Shown: positions 50,454 to 60,165 of the stretch, piece by piece
Numbering within the stretch: the first letter of the stretch is position 1
Layout: each line of letters starts with the position of its first letter
NCBI GenBank assembly: GCA_934539295.1
Contig: CAKTCN010000009.1
Coordinates: forward strand, 18,231-82,230
Source of the DNA: an uncultured Allosphingosinicella sp.
Lineage (GTDB): Bacteria > Pseudomonadota > Alphaproteobacteria > Sphingomonadales > Sphingomonadaceae
Reading direction: 5' to 3'
Length of the DNA: 64,000 nt
The notes under the pieces: model-generated
The model's input: only the letters and a program-made list of their open reading frames with translations
Told to the model about the DNA's origin: nothing
Database searches by the model: none
Translations under genes and position numbers: made by a program

Positions 50454-53400
50454 TGCACACCTTCGCTTTCTTGACCCTGAACAAGGGGGATGATTGGTTG
50501 CGGCTCCGGCTCGCCGGTGGTGGTCGACTGCTCGTCCTGCTCTTCCTCGACGACCTCGGTCGGCAGTCCCTGGAGCACTTGCGGGAGCACGGGCTGGATG
50601 AGGTCGCTGGGATCGCTGAACGAACGCGCCGTGCCGATGAGCGCGCGAAACGGCCCGCGGATGTTGATGTTGAATTCAAATGGCAGGCGCGCGAGCCGGT
50701 TGAGGATGTTGCCGAAGATGCCGCCATTGCCGCCGCTGTTGCGGGCAAGTCCGTCCAGTTCAATCCCGGCCAGGAACTCACCGTCGAGCGCGCCGGTCAG
50801 GCCGATGTCGAGCTTGTTGTAGCGGAACGACTTCAGCGCATCGAACGCCATCTTGCCAAAGGTGCCGAGTTCCTTGTCGGTAAGCTCGCCGATATAGGAC
50901 AAGGTGCCGCCGGGTGTGCGGGCCGACAGGCGACCATCGACGATCCGGCCGCCGGTTTCGTCGAACTCCATCGGTAGAATGCCGTCGAAGATGCCGGTCA
51001 GTTCGATGTTGGCGAACTCCATCTCCTGGATGAAGGTCGCGCCGTCGAGGCCAATCGCGCGGAACACGAGCCGCTTGGTCGTGGGACGGCTGAAATCGAG
51101 CAGCGTCTCTTCAAGCACCAGCTGTCCGCCCATGAACGGCCACATGCCCGATTCCACGCGTATCTGCTGCTGCGGCAGGATCTGGTAGCGGATGGTACCG
51201 TCGACCACGTCGATGCCGGTGCGGACCAGGTCGACTTCGGCCACCTGCCCGGGCGCACTGGTGAGACCGAGCAGGTCGGTGAAGTTCACGGTGGTGGTCA
51301 GTCCCTCGACAGGCCCGAACGGGGCGGCGAGGTCCATGTCGGCGACGCTGAACGTGCCGGTGCTGGTCGAGCCTTGCGGGCTCCAGGCGATCTCACCTCG
51401 TCCACGCAAGGTGCCGTCGACAAGGGCGACCACGCCGGTTGTGAGGCGTGTCAGCTCCTCGGGCTGATAGCCTTCCGGATCGAAGGCGATGCCCGGCACG
51501 TCGAGCGTCGCCCGTCCCGTTCCGGTGCCAAGATCATGGTCGATGTTCGCGGTAAGGATCTGAGTGCCGGTCTCAGGATCCTGCAGCAAGCCATTGGCAG
51601 CGATGCGGTTGTCGACCAGCGTCAGGCGGAAGTCGCGGCTGACCAGCGGATAGAAACGCGGTTCGGCCGCCTCGTCGGACACGATGACCGCACCGTTCAT
51701 GGCGAGCCGTCCGCCAAGCAGGCTCCAGTCGCCTTCGCCCTTCGAGACGAGCAGCGGGACGTTCGCGATCTTGCCATCAAGGCCGGAGAAGCGTCCGCGC
51801 ACGCCGCCCGTGACGAAGCGTCCATCCAGACGGGCGGCATCAAGGGCGTTCACCGACCCTTCCCTGCCGATCCGCACCGCCACGTCCGTGCCGGTGAAAT
51901 TGGGGAAGCCAAGGGCAAGGCGGAGGTTGGTGGCCGCAATGCCGATCGGACTGCTGCCAAGCCGCCCCGCCAGGCGGAGCGAGCGCAGGTCGGCACCGCC
52001 TTGCACACGGCCGCTCCGGTCTTTCCAGACCAGCGCCCGGCCTGTCGGACACAGGGGAAGGCGCGACGGGCCGAGCGTCAGGCTGGAGACGCGCAACTGA
52101 CTGAACACGGCGGTGGTGCAGCCCTCGCCGAAGCTAAAGCCTCCGCCGCCGAAAGTGGCGCGGATCGGAAGTCCCAAATTGGTGACGTAGCCGTCGCTGA
52201 ACGGCCCGCTTACGATGGCGGCGGTCTCGACCTGCGTGGTCCCGTTGCCACCTGCGCGGAAAGTTACCGGCGCAAGAGCCATTCGGGCGTTACCGGCCGA
52301 ATAAGGTGCGATACGCGCTTCGCCCTCCAGCGCCCCGCCGACATGGGCCTGGCGCAGGCGAATGCGGGTGGCAGGAAAGCCACCGCCGCTCAGGCCCAGC
52401 TCGCCGTTTAGCCTGACCCCGCCGCCGACCCAGTAGTAAGTGGCGCCTTGCCCGCTCATCCCGAGCCTTGCGCCGCTGACGCTCGCCAGGGCAAGTTGAT
52501 CGACACGCAACGCGCCGTAGCCGCGACCGCTTACCAGGGTCAGCGAAGCATCGGCATCGAAACCTTGCGTGGCGCGAGCTACGGCTTGGGACAAGGCGTC
52601 TGCAATTGGCTCCAGAGGTGTACCGCGAGCGTTCGACAAAGCCGTTCGCGCGGGCGCCGCCAGTATATTCGCGCCATTCACCCGATCGGCCGACGCGTCG
52701 GCGATCAGGGTCACTCGCCCGCCATCGGCAAGGGCATAGCGGCCTGCAAGAGTTAGACGCCCAGTGCGCACGCCCTGCACGGCGCCTTGCCCTGCGGCGA
52801 GCGCAAGCGCACCACGGGTAAGATCCGACGTTCCTTCAAATCCGAGCCGGCCGCCCACGCCGCGAAATGCATTGCCCGCCCAGCGCGCCAAGGGAACCTG
52901 CAATGTCGCTCCGCCGCGCCAGCGGTCGAGGCTCTCCGGCGCGGTGCCGTCAAGCGTGAATTGCGGGCGATCGAGTTCGATCCTCCTGTCGCGGCACGCG
53001 ATGCGAGCAGCGCTTAGCGGCCCGTGCAGGCTGGGATGCCGGTTCTCGATCGCCAGACGCGCGTTCATGGCAGCCTGTTCGACGTCACAGCCGCCCATGG
53101 TGAGACGTGACGAGCGCACCGCTACCTCCCCACGAAAGCCGTCGGCAAGGTTGCCTTGGCCCTCGATGGCCAACGCCACTCGCCCGGCCGGCGTGTCGAG
53201 AGCGATCGCCGCGTCGGCAACGTCCACATTCTGGTCGGGGAAGGCGAACGGCTTGCCCGATTTGGGCGGCAGCAAGCGATCGACCTGCCCCAGCGACAAT
53301 TGCCCGTTCACGACGCGGCCGAACATGCGAACGCCGCGCGCGGTGATCTTGCCCACCTTGGGTCCGCGGATTGTCCAGTCAATTTTCACTTCGGCCCATT

Positions 53401-53668
53401 TGGCGGTGAGGTCCGGCCGGGCAGGATCGCCGATGACGACATCGGCGATACGTTCGGTGCGGAAGCCGATGCGAGTGATACGATAGGTCGCCTGTACGCC
53501 GCGCCTCTCAAGCTCACGCTCGATGAAGTCGGTCGCGATACGCTCCCGCTGAGTCCAGACGATCAGGAACATGGCGAGGGCCAGCAGCACCAGCACCAGC
53601 GGCGCCAGGAGCAGCCAGCGCGGCACGCGACGACGAGCGGCCACTATCCGCGGCTCTTCAACGTCCAT
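50450..53668 (-). CDS. ydbH: YdbH family AsmA-like intermembrane lipid transport protein
   Basis: A 1072-residue protein with one N-terminal membrane helix (WLLLAPLVLVLLALAMFLIVW, about residues 19-40), then a very long beta-rich AsmA/Vps13-like repeat region. The C-terminal dicarboxylate-like domain includes LRGRGEIAWSPQGSTSTGTF, GLTGALDGEFLAGIELDGLARN and IFGNILNRLARLPFEFNINIRGPF, which are typical of YdbH. It forms, with YnbE and YdbL, an operon for glycerophospholipid movement to the outer membrane. This organism class also carries TamB/AsmA relatives elsewhere; redundancy is likely. Confidence 0.9.
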   Translation of the reverse strand: MDVEEPRIVAARRRVPRWLLLAPLVLVLLALAMFLIVWTQRERIATDFIERELERRGVQATYRITRIGFRTERIADVVIGDPARPDLTAKWAEVKIDWTIRGPKVGKITARGVRMFGRVVNGQLSLGQVDRLLPPKSGKPFAFPDQNVDVADAAIALDTPAGRVALAIEGQGNLADGFRGEVAVRSSRLTMGGCDVEQAAMNARLAIENRHPSLHGPLSAARIACRDRRIELDRPQFTLDGTAPESLDRWRGGATLQVPLARWAGNAFRGVGGRLGFEGTSDLTRGALALAAGQGAVQGVRTGRLTLAGRYALADGGRVTLIADASADRVNGANILAAPARTALSNARGTPLEPIADALSQAVARATQGFDADASLTLVSGRGYGALRVDQLALASVSGARLGMSGQGATYYWVGGGVRLNGELGLSGGGFPATRIRLRQAHVGGALEGEARIAPYSAGNARMALAPVTFRAGGNGTTQVETAAIVSGPFSDGYVTNLGLPIRATFGGGGFSFGEGCTTAVFSQLRVSSLTLGPSRLPLCPTGRALVWKDRSGRVQGGADLRSLRLAGRLGSSPIGIAATNLRLALGFPNFTGTDVAVRIGREGSVNALDAARLDGRFVTGGVRGRFSGLDGKIANVPLLVSKGEGDWSLLGGRLAMNGAVIVSDEAAEPRFYPLVSRDFRLTLVDNRIAANGLLQDPETGTQILTANIDHDLGTGTGRATLDVPGIAFDPEGYQPEELTRLTTGVVALVDGTLRGRGEIAWSPQGSTSTGTFSVADMDLAAPFGPVEGLTTTVNFTDLLGLTSAPGQVAEVDLVRTGIDVVDGTIRYQILPQQQIRVESGMWPFMGGQLVLEETLLDFSRPTTKRLVFRAIGLDGATFIQEMEFANIELTGIFDGILPMEFDETGGRIVDGRLSARTPGGTLSYIGELTDKELGTFGKMAFDALKSFRYNKLDIGLTGALDGEFLAGIELDGLARNSGGNGGIFGNILNRLARLPFEFNINIRGPFRALIGTARSFSDPSDLIQPVLPQVLQGLPTEVVEEEQDEQSTTTGEPEPQPIIPLVQGQESEGVQ

Positions 53669-53821
53669 CCGAGGCAGGCTCTAAGCAGAAACACATGGAG
53701 CGGCGGTTATCCCGGTACCAACTTGCCTTAAACCTACATCACTTTGCTAGCGTTCCGCCCCCGTCACTTTTTCCGCCCGGCGCCACTTGCCGCGGGCGCC
53801 TGCTCGGCTAAGCCATAGCAT

Positions 53822-54505
53822 ATGGCGGATCAGGTACAGGATGGCAGCGGACACCGCGCCAGGATGCGCAAACGCCTGTTGGAAGGCGGCCCGGATGCGC
53901 TGCTCGATCACGAACTGGTGGAGTATCTTCTCGCCCTCGCCATTCCGCGTCGCGACACCAAGCCGATGGCGAAGCAGTTGATTGCCGAGTTCGGCAGCTA
54001 TGGCGCCCTGGTCGCAGCCGATGCGGAAACGATCATGCGGGTCGGCGGGGTCAGCGAAGGCGCCGCCGCGGCGATCAAGATCGCGCAGGCATCTGCGCTG
54101 AGGCTGCTGAAATCAGAGGTTGCGGAGCGGCCGGTGCTTTCCTCCTGGCAGGCGTTGCTCGATTACCTGCGCGCCGACATGGCCCACAACCCGGTGGAGC
54201 GCGTCCGCGTGCTGTTCCTCAACAGCAAGAACATGCTGATCCGCGACGTCCAGATGTCCGAAGGCTCGGTCGACGAAGCGGCGGTCTATGTGCGCGAGGT
54301 GATCCGTCGCGCGCTCGAACTGCATGCCGTGGCGATGATCCTGGTGCACAATCACCCCAGCGGCGATCCCAGTCCCAGCGAGCAGGATATCCGGCTGACC
54401 CGGGACATCGTCGATGCCGGGCGTCACCTTCGCATCTCCGTCCATGACCACGTCATCGTCGGCACGCGCGGGCATAGCAGCATGCGCGCCATGGGCCTCA
54501 TGTGA
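53822..54505 (+). CDS. radC: RadC family JAB/MPN protein
   Basis: A 227-residue protein. Residues about 10-90 have helix-hairpin-helix character (LLEGGPDALLDHELVEYLLALAIPRRDTKPMAKQLIAEFGSYGAL, RVGGVSEGAAAAIK). Residues about 100-225 are the JAB domain with the JAMM metal site HNHPSGDPSPSEQD and an upstream Glu in YVREVIRRALELHAVAMILV. Despite the historical name, a role in DNA repair is not established for the family. It is divergent from ydbH. Confidence 0.93.
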   Translation: MADQVQDGSGHRARMRKRLLEGGPDALLDHELVEYLLALAIPRRDTKPMAKQLIAEFGSYGALVAADAETIMRVGGVSEGAAAAIKIAQASALRLLKSEVAERPVLSSWQALLDYLRADMAHNPVERVRVLFLNSKNMLIRDVQMSEGSVDEAAVYVREVIRRALELHAVAMILVHNHPSGDPSPSEQDIRLTRDIVDAGRHLRISVHDHVIVGTRGHSSMRAMGLM

Positions 54506-54514
54506 AAAGTGAGA

Positions 54515-54545
54515 AGAGCCGGCAGCACCATGTGCCACCGGCTCT
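54515..54545 (-). terminator. Terminator of the 54576 gene
   Basis: On the minus strand a 14-bp imperfect stem (AGAGCCGGTGGCAC / GTGCTGCCGGCTCT) with loop ATG is followed by TCTCACTTTTC. It is not strongly T-rich and may also close the radC transcript. Confidence 0.6.
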
Positions 54546-54575
54546 CGAGGGTCGTTCCTTTGATCCGCGGGCGGG

Positions 54576-55028
54576 TTAGCGGCCGCGGGGCTGGACGCAG
54601 CTGTCCGTCACGGTGCGCGAACAGGCCGGGTAGCTCTTGCTCTCGGCAGGGCCACCGACGCCGGAATAGGTCGGCGTCTGCATGCCCGAAGAGGCAGTTG
54701 CGCTACGATCCATCGTGGGCGTCATGGTCTGGCTGTTCATCGCACCGTCGGCGACAGCAGGGGTCGCAGCATCGACGTCCGCCGCGGTTTCATCCGACGC
54801 AACGTCGCTGGACGTCGTGGCGTTCGGCGTAGCCGTCATCGTGTGCATGCTATGGTCTGCCGATGCGTTCGGGACCGACTGTGCGTTGGTGTTGACCTGA
54901 TTGCCCGTGGCGACGCTGTTCGGCGTCGTGGTGGCACCGGCGGGCGTGTTGGTCGTCGGGTTACCGGTCTGTGCGATCACAGGCAGCGCGGCCAAGGTGG
55001 CGGCGCCTGCCAGAAGGGTCTTGAACAT
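54576..55028 (-). CDS. Exported Thr/Asn/Ala-rich low-complexity protein with C-terminal Cys pair
   Basis: A 150-residue protein from ATG 55028, with an AGGAGCAGGA ribosome site. It has a cleavable signal peptide (FKTLLAGAATLAALPVIAQ) and no lipobox. The mature part is T/N/A/D/M-rich (TGNPTTNTPAGATTTPNS). It ends in an ordered segment YPACSRTVTDSCVQPRGR with two cysteines. I recall similar YPxCSRTVTDxCxQ endings in other sphingomonad exported proteins. Composition links it to 1816-2073 and 33155-33463. Function unknown. Confidence 0.72.
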   Translation of the reverse strand: MFKTLLAGAATLAALPVIAQTGNPTTNTPAGATTTPNSVATGNQVNTNAQSVPNASADHSMHTMTATPNATTSSDVASDETAADVDAATPAVADGAMNSQTMTPTMDRSATASSGMQTPTYSGVGGPAESKSYPACSRTVTDSCVQPRGR

Positions 55029-55195
55029 GGTCCTGCTCCTGTTTTCTTGCACGGTGTCCGCAAGTTCGCAGCCTTGCGGGGATATGCTCTTCAAACGGGC
55101 CGGCATCGGAGAAGTGCCTCGTTTCGTCCGATTGATGGCTCGGCATGACTTTGCTAGGCGCGCGTCTCGCTCCACGATCAGGACCAGCCCACGAC

Positions 55196-56506
55196 ATGAT
55201 CCCTCGCTATGCCCGCGCCCGCATGACGCAGATATGGGAGCCGCAGGCGCGCTTCCGCATCTGGTTCGAGATCGAAGCTCATGCCCTCGACAAGATGGCC
55301 GAACTCGGAGTGGTGCCGCATGACGCGGCGGCGAAGGTTTGGGAGGCCGATGCCGGGCTGCCCTTCGACATCGCACGGATCGACGAAGTCGAGGCCGAGA
55401 CCAAGCATGACGTCATCGCCTTCCTGACCCATGTTGCCGAACGGACCGGGCCGGAGGCTCGCTTCCTTCACCAGGGCATGACCAGCTCCGACGTGCTCGA
55501 CACCTGCCTTGCGGTGCAGCTGAAGCGGGCGGCCGACATCCTGATCGAGGATCTGGATGCGCTGCTCGAGGTGCTGAAGCGGCGAGCCTACGAGCACAAG
55601 CTCACCCCCACGATCGGGCGCAGCCACGGCATCCATGCCGAGCCGGTGACCTTCGGCCTCAAGATGGCCGAGGCTTATGCCGAATTCAGCCGCAACCGGG
55701 CACGCCTGGTCGCGGCGCGCGAGGATGTCGCTACCTGTGCGATCTCGGGCGCCGTGGGCACGTTTGCCAATATCGACCCGGCGGTCGAGGCGCATGTGGC
55801 CGAGAAGATGGGTCTGGCGGTGGAGCCTGTATCCACCCAGGTCATCCCGCGCGACCGCCACGCCATGTTCTTCGCCACCCTTGGCGTCGTCGCCTCATCG
55901 ATCGAGCGGCTTGCCACCGAAGTGCGCCATCTCCAGCGCACGGAGGTGCTGGAAGCCGAGGAATATTTCTCGCCCGGGCAGAAGGGTTCGTCGGCGATGC
56001 CGCACAAGCGCAACCCGGTGCTGACCGAGAATCTTACCGGCCTTGCCCGCATGGTGCGCGCTTTCGTCACGCCAGCGCTTGAGAATGTCGCGCTGTGGCA
56101 TGAGCGCGACATCAGCCACAGCTCGGTCGAGCGCTATATCGGTCCGGATGCCACGATCACGCTCGACTTCGCCCTGGCGCGCCTTACCGGCGTGATGGAC
56201 AAGCTGCTTGTCTATCCCGAACGCATGCAGAAGAACCTCGACCGGATGGGCGGCCTCGTTCATTCGCAGCGTGTGCTGCTTGCACTGACCCAGGCGGGGG
56301 CGAGCCGCGAAGACAGCTACCGCCTTGTCCAGCGTAATGCGATGAAGGTCTGGGAATCGGACGGTCAGCTCTCGCTTCTCGAACTTCTCAAGGCCGATCC
56401 TGAAGTCAGCGCGCTTCTGACTTCCGAACAGATCGAGGAGCGGTTCGACCTCGATTACCATTTCAAGCACGTGGACACGATCTTCGCACGCGTGTTCGGC
56501 GGGTGA
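55196..56506 (+). CDS. purB: Adenylosuccinate lyase
   Basis: A 436-residue enzyme of the fumarase superfamily acting twice in AMP/IMP synthesis. The superfamily signature is GSSAMPHKRNPV (residues about 263-274), with the catalytic region GRSHGIHAEPVTFG. HQGMTSSDVLDTCLAV is also typical. ATG 55196 gives the standard MIPRYARARMTQIW start; the frame extends to 55145 without family likeness. Its TGA overlaps the GTG start of the heme-oxygenase gene. Confidence 0.96.
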   Translation: MIPRYARARMTQIWEPQARFRIWFEIEAHALDKMAELGVVPHDAAAKVWEADAGLPFDIARIDEVEAETKHDVIAFLTHVAERTGPEARFLHQGMTSSDVLDTCLAVQLKRAADILIEDLDALLEVLKRRAYEHKLTPTIGRSHGIHAEPVTFGLKMAEAYAEFSRNRARLVAAREDVATCAISGAVGTFANIDPAVEAHVAEKMGLAVEPVSTQVIPRDRHAMFFATLGVVASSIERLATEVRHLQRTEVLEAEEYFSPGQKGSSAMPHKRNPVLTENLTGLARMVRAFVTPALENVALWHERDISHSSVERYIGPDATITLDFALARLTGVMDKLLVYPERMQKNLDRMGGLVHSQRVLLALTQAGASREDSYRLVQRNAMKVWESDGQLSLLELLKADPEVSALLTSEQIEERFDLDYHFKHVDTIFARVFGG

Positions 56507-57042
56507 TCGCCCGGGGCCACCTGAAGGCGCGTACGGATGCCGCGCACGCGCGTGTGGACGCGCTTTTTTCCAGATTGAACCTCGCCGACCTGGCCGATTA
56601 CCGTACCTTCCTTTCGGCCCAGGCCGGACCGCATCTGGCGGTTGAAGCGTCCGTCGACTCAGCAGGGGCCGAGCGCATACTGCCCGACTGGCCGCAGCGC
56701 CGCAGGGCTGCGGCGCTGCGCGCTGATCTGGCCGAACTCGGCATCGCACCGGTGGCCGATGACGAGCCCTTCAGCTTTGCCAGCGACGCGGAAATGCTGG
56801 GCGCCGTTTATGTCCTGGAAGGGTCCAGATTGGGTGGATCCCTGCTGAAACGGCAAGTAGTCGACACGGCGCCGCGGCGGTTTCTTGATCAAGATCAAGC
56901 ACCGGGCGCGTGGCGGAAGCTACTGGAAAAGCTGGACGAAGCACTATACGACCAGCCTCGTCGCGAAGCGGCGGCCGATATGGCCGAGCAGGTATTTGCT
57001 CGTTTCGAAGCCGCCGCGATGAGGATCTTACAGGTAGGTTGA
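56503..57042 (+). CDS. bphO: Biliverdin-producing heme oxygenase (BphO/HmuO type)
   Basis: A 179-residue enzyme that opens heme to biliverdin, CO and iron. The proximal His is H15 in KARTDAAHARVD. The distal-helix motif is VLEGSRLGGSLL near residue 108. The start is GTG 56503, overlapping the purB stop (GTGA). One base separates its stop from the bacteriophytochrome start. The coupling indicates its product is the chromophore for that photoreceptor. The length is slightly short but in family range. Confidence 0.9.
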   Translation: MIARGHLKARTDAAHARVDALFSRLNLADLADYRTFLSAQAGPHLAVEASVDSAGAERILPDWPQRRRAAALRADLAELGIAPVADDEPFSFASDAEMLGAVYVLEGSRLGGSLLKRQVVDTAPRRFLDQDQAPGAWRKLLEKLDEALYDQPRREAAADMAEQVFARFEAAAMRILQVG

Positions 57043-57043
57043 T

Positions 57044-59626
57044 TTGACGGACACGCGGTATCAGGTCGACCTCACCAATTGCGACCGTGAACCCATTCAC
57101 CAACTGGGGGCAATCCAGCCGGTCGGGTTTCTCCTGGCCCTTTCACCCGATTGGCTCGTCAATCGCGCATCGGTCAATGTCGCCGATTACCTGGGTCAAA
57201 GTGCCGAGGACCTGATCGGTCGCGCCCTGACGGACGTCTTCTCGCGCGAAGCGGTGCATACTCTTCGCAACCGCCTGGCCATGCTGCGCGGACGCGACGC
57301 CGTTGAGCGCGTGTTCAACATGGCGCTGACCGCCAGCAGCAGCGAGCGGTTCGACGTTGCCATTCACATGACCGGCGGCCGGATCGTGATCGAAGCGGAA
57401 ACCGCCAGCGACGAGCATGGCGATGCCACGGGCATGGTGCGCGCCATGATCGCGCGGCTGGATCAGGCGGACACGATGGCTTCCTTCTTCAACGAAGGCG
57501 CCCGGCAGGTTCGCGCGCTGACCGGCTATGACCGCGTCATGGTCTATCGCTTTTCCGCCGACGGTTCGGGCGAAGTGGTGGCTGAGGCGACCAAGCCCGG
57601 CATCGGCTCCTTCTTCGGCCTGCACTATCCGGCATCGGACATCCCCAAGCAGGCCCGCGAATTGTACAAGCGCAACCTGCTGCGCGTGATTGCCGATATC
57701 GGCGCTAGGCCCGTGCCGGTGGTGCCCACCCTTGACGAGGAGAAGCAGCCGCTCGACCTTTCGCTATCGATCCTGCGGTCGGTATCGCCGATCCACATCG
57801 AATATCTGAAGAACATGGGGGTCGGTGCATCCATGTCGATCTCGATCGTGGTTGAGGGTCGGCTGTGGGGCCTGTTCGCCTGCCATCATTATAGTCCGCG
57901 GCGGGTGAGCTTCGAGCGGCGATCGGTATGCGAATTGTTCGCCCAGATGTTCGCCATGCGCCTGGAAAGCCGAGAACGCCGGGAGACGGTGGAGTTTGAA
58001 CGGCGTGCGCGCGACGTCTCGGACCAGCTTCTGGGTGCCGTTGCCTCCGACGACACCCTGCTCAAGAACCCGGACTGGTTGAGCGACATCCTCACCCACG
58101 TCATTCCCGCGAGTGGCGTCGGTGTGTGGATCAACGGCAACTACGCCTTCACGGGAAGGACGCCGAGCACCGAGGAGTTCGCGCGCATCGTCAAGGCGCT
58201 GAACGGCACCGGCGGTGGCAAGGTGTTCGCGACCGACCAGATCTCGTCGATCGTGCCGGGCGCCGAGCGCTTCGCCTCGGCTGCGGCAGGCATGCTCGCC
58301 ATCCCCATCTCGCGCACGCCGCGCGATTATGTGGTGCTGTTCCGCGAGGAGATCGTGCGCTCGGTTCGCTGGGGCGGCGATCCGCACAAGCCGGTCGAAT
58401 ATGGCCCGAACGGCCCCCGCCTCACCCCGCGCAAGAGCTTCGATGAGTGGAAGGAACTGGTCGAGGGCAAGTCCATCCCGTTCAATGCGTCGGAAATGCG
58501 CGTCGCAGAGACGCTGCGTGCCACGTTGATCGAGGTGGTACTCCGGCTGGCGGACGAGGCCAGTGCCGAGCGGACGGCCGCGAGTGCCCGCCAGGAACTG
58601 CTGATTGCCGAGCTCAACCACCGGGTTCGCAACATCCTTGGCGTGATCCGCGGTCTTATCCGCCAGTCCAAGACAAATGACGGGACGATCGACGACTTCG
58701 TGAAGCTGGTCGATGGCCGCGTCCACGCGCTTGCCCGGGCCCACAACCAGATTACCGAGGATCATTGGGGACCGGCGCCTTTCCAGGCGCTGATCGATGC
58801 CGAAGTCGCTGCCTTCCTTGCCGAGCGGAGTGACCGGATCAGCATGGACGGCCCCCCCGTGCTGCTCAACCCGCAGGCTTATTCGACCATGGCGCTGGTG
58901 ATCCACGAACTGGTGACCAACAGCGCGAAATATGGCAGCCTGTCGGACAATGGCCGCGTCAAAGTGCACTGGCATATCGAGAATAACGGCGACCTCGTGA
59001 TCGACTGGGAGGAGCAGGACGGCCCGCCGGTCAAGCCGCCGACGCGCAAGGGGTTCGGCACCACTATCATCGACCGTTCGGTGCCCTACGATCTCGGCGG
59101 AAAGGCCATGATCTCCTACCCGCCGGCGGGCGTGCAGGCACGTTTTCGAATTCCGGCGAAGCACGTTTCGCACACTCCGGCAGAAGAGGCGGCACCGAAC
59201 ATCACCTTCGCACGGCCTTCAAAGCCTTCATCTGCCCCCGATGGCGCATCCGAACTGCTGAAAGGCTGCACGGTGCTGCTGGTCGAAGACAGCCTCATCA
59301 TCGCGCTTGATGCAGAAGATATCGTGCAGCGGCTCGGCGCGGCGAACGTGGTCACGGCTGCGAACGTGGAGGATGCGCTGAGTTCGATCCTGGACGCCGA
59401 TCCGTCCCTTGCCTTGCTGGACATCAACCTGGGCGACCAGAACAGCTTCCCGATCGCGGATCGGCTGAGCGAGCTTGGCATCCCCTTCATGTTCGCCACG
59501 GGCTATGGCGAGCAGGCGCAGCTTCCCGCCAATCACAAGGCACGGGCGGTGCTGCAGAAGCCTTATACGCTGTCCAACGTGGCGCGCGCCCTGCCGCAGT
59601 TGCTGAAGGCCAAGGCAGCCGAATAA
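57044..59626 (+). CDS. bphP: Bacteriophytochrome HWE-type histidine kinase with C-terminal receiver
   Basis: An 860-residue biliverdin photoreceptor. The chromophore Cys is C13 (DLTNCDREP), followed by PAS (residues about 20-115, GAIQPVGFLLALSPDWLV), GAF (140-310) with PASDIPKQARELY, and PHY (about 330-500). An HWE/HisKA2-like kinase follows, with its phospho-acceptor His in ELNHRVRNILGVIRGL (near residue 525) and ATPase N-box VIHELVTNSAKYGSL. A receiver domain occupies about 742-855 (VLLVEDSLIIALDAEDIV, phospho-Asp in ALLDINLGDQNS). The start is TTG 57044, one base after the heme-oxygenase stop. It should sense red/far-red light and signal by phosphotransfer. Confidence 0.94.
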   Translation: MTDTRYQVDLTNCDREPIHQLGAIQPVGFLLALSPDWLVNRASVNVADYLGQSAEDLIGRALTDVFSREAVHTLRNRLAMLRGRDAVERVFNMALTASSSERFDVAIHMTGGRIVIEAETASDEHGDATGMVRAMIARLDQADTMASFFNEGARQVRALTGYDRVMVYRFSADGSGEVVAEATKPGIGSFFGLHYPASDIPKQARELYKRNLLRVIADIGARPVPVVPTLDEEKQPLDLSLSILRSVSPIHIEYLKNMGVGASMSISIVVEGRLWGLFACHHYSPRRVSFERRSVCELFAQMFAMRLESRERRETVEFERRARDVSDQLLGAVASDDTLLKNPDWLSDILTHVIPASGVGVWINGNYAFTGRTPSTEEFARIVKALNGTGGGKVFATDQISSIVPGAERFASAAAGMLAIPISRTPRDYVVLFREEIVRSVRWGGDPHKPVEYGPNGPRLTPRKSFDEWKELVEGKSIPFNASEMRVAETLRATLIEVVLRLADEASAERTAASARQELLIAELNHRVRNILGVIRGLIRQSKTNDGTIDDFVKLVDGRVHALARAHNQITEDHWGPAPFQALIDAEVAAFLAERSDRISMDGPPVLLNPQAYSTMALVIHELVTNSAKYGSLSDNGRVKVHWHIENNGDLVIDWEEQDGPPVKPPTRKGFGTTIIDRSVPYDLGGKAMISYPPAGVQARFRIPAKHVSHTPAEEAAPNITFARPSKPSSAPDGASELLKGCTVLLVEDSLIIALDAEDIVQRLGAANVVTAANVEDALSSILDADPSLALLDINLGDQNSFPIADRLSELGIPFMFATGYGEQAQLPANHKARAVLQKPYTLSNVARALPQLLKAKAAE

Positions 59627-59690
59627 GGCGGCCGAGAGGCGCGCTTCCCGCGAGGGCGGTTTGACCGGGTATTTGTGAGAGGCACAAACA

Positions 59691-59722
59691 AGAAGGGCGG
59701 TCCTTTCGGACCGCCCTTCCCT
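59691..59722. terminator. Bidirectional terminator between bphP and rplS
   Basis: AAGGGCGGTCC-TTTC-GGACCGCCCTT is a perfect 11-bp stem. The plus side is followed by CCCTTTTC and the minus side by CTTGTTTG. It serves the two convergent transcripts. Confidence 0.82.
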
Positions 59723-59741
59723 TTTCGCGATGACGAAAGGC

Positions 59742-60164
59742 TCAGCCTTCCGCGCTCTCCGTCTGGGGAGCGGCGGCAGCTGCGGCCGCGGCCTTCTCCG
59801 GACGCGTGTCGCGGCGCTCGGCGATACGCGCCGACTTGCCGGTGCGGCCACGCAGATAATAGAGCTTCGCGCGACGCACGACACCGCGGCGCACGACCTC
59901 GATCGAATCGATGTTCGGCGAATAGAGCGGGAAGACGCGCTCGACGCCCTCGCCGAAGCTGATTTTCCGGACAGTGAAGCTCGAGCCCATGCCGCGGTTC
60001 GAGCGCGCGATGCACACGCCCTCATAGTTCTGCACGCGGGTGCGCTCGCCTTCGACGACCTTCACGCCGATCTTCAGCGTGTCGCCCGCGCGGAATTCCG
60101 GAATCTTCTTCGCCTCGTTGAACTTGGCGATCTGCTCGGCTTCGAGCGTCTGGATGAGGTTCAT
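59742..60164 (-). CDS. rplS: 50S ribosomal protein L19
   Basis: A 140-residue protein at the 30S-50S interface. Family sequence is clear: [84 protein letters not shown]. The Ala-rich tail ([13 protein letters not shown]) is longer than usual. ATG 60164 has GAGGA 8 bases upstream and starts two bases after the trmD stop. rplS is normally last in rpsP-rimM-trmD-rplS. Confidence 0.96.
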   Translation of the reverse strand: MNLIQTLEAEQIAKFNEAKKIPEFRAGDTLKIGVKVVEGERTRVQNYEGVCIARSNRGMGSSFTVRKISFGEGVERVFPLYSPNIDSIEVVRRGVVRRAKLYYLRGRTGKSARIAERRDTRPEKAAAAAAAAPQTESAEG

Positions 60165-60165
60165 G

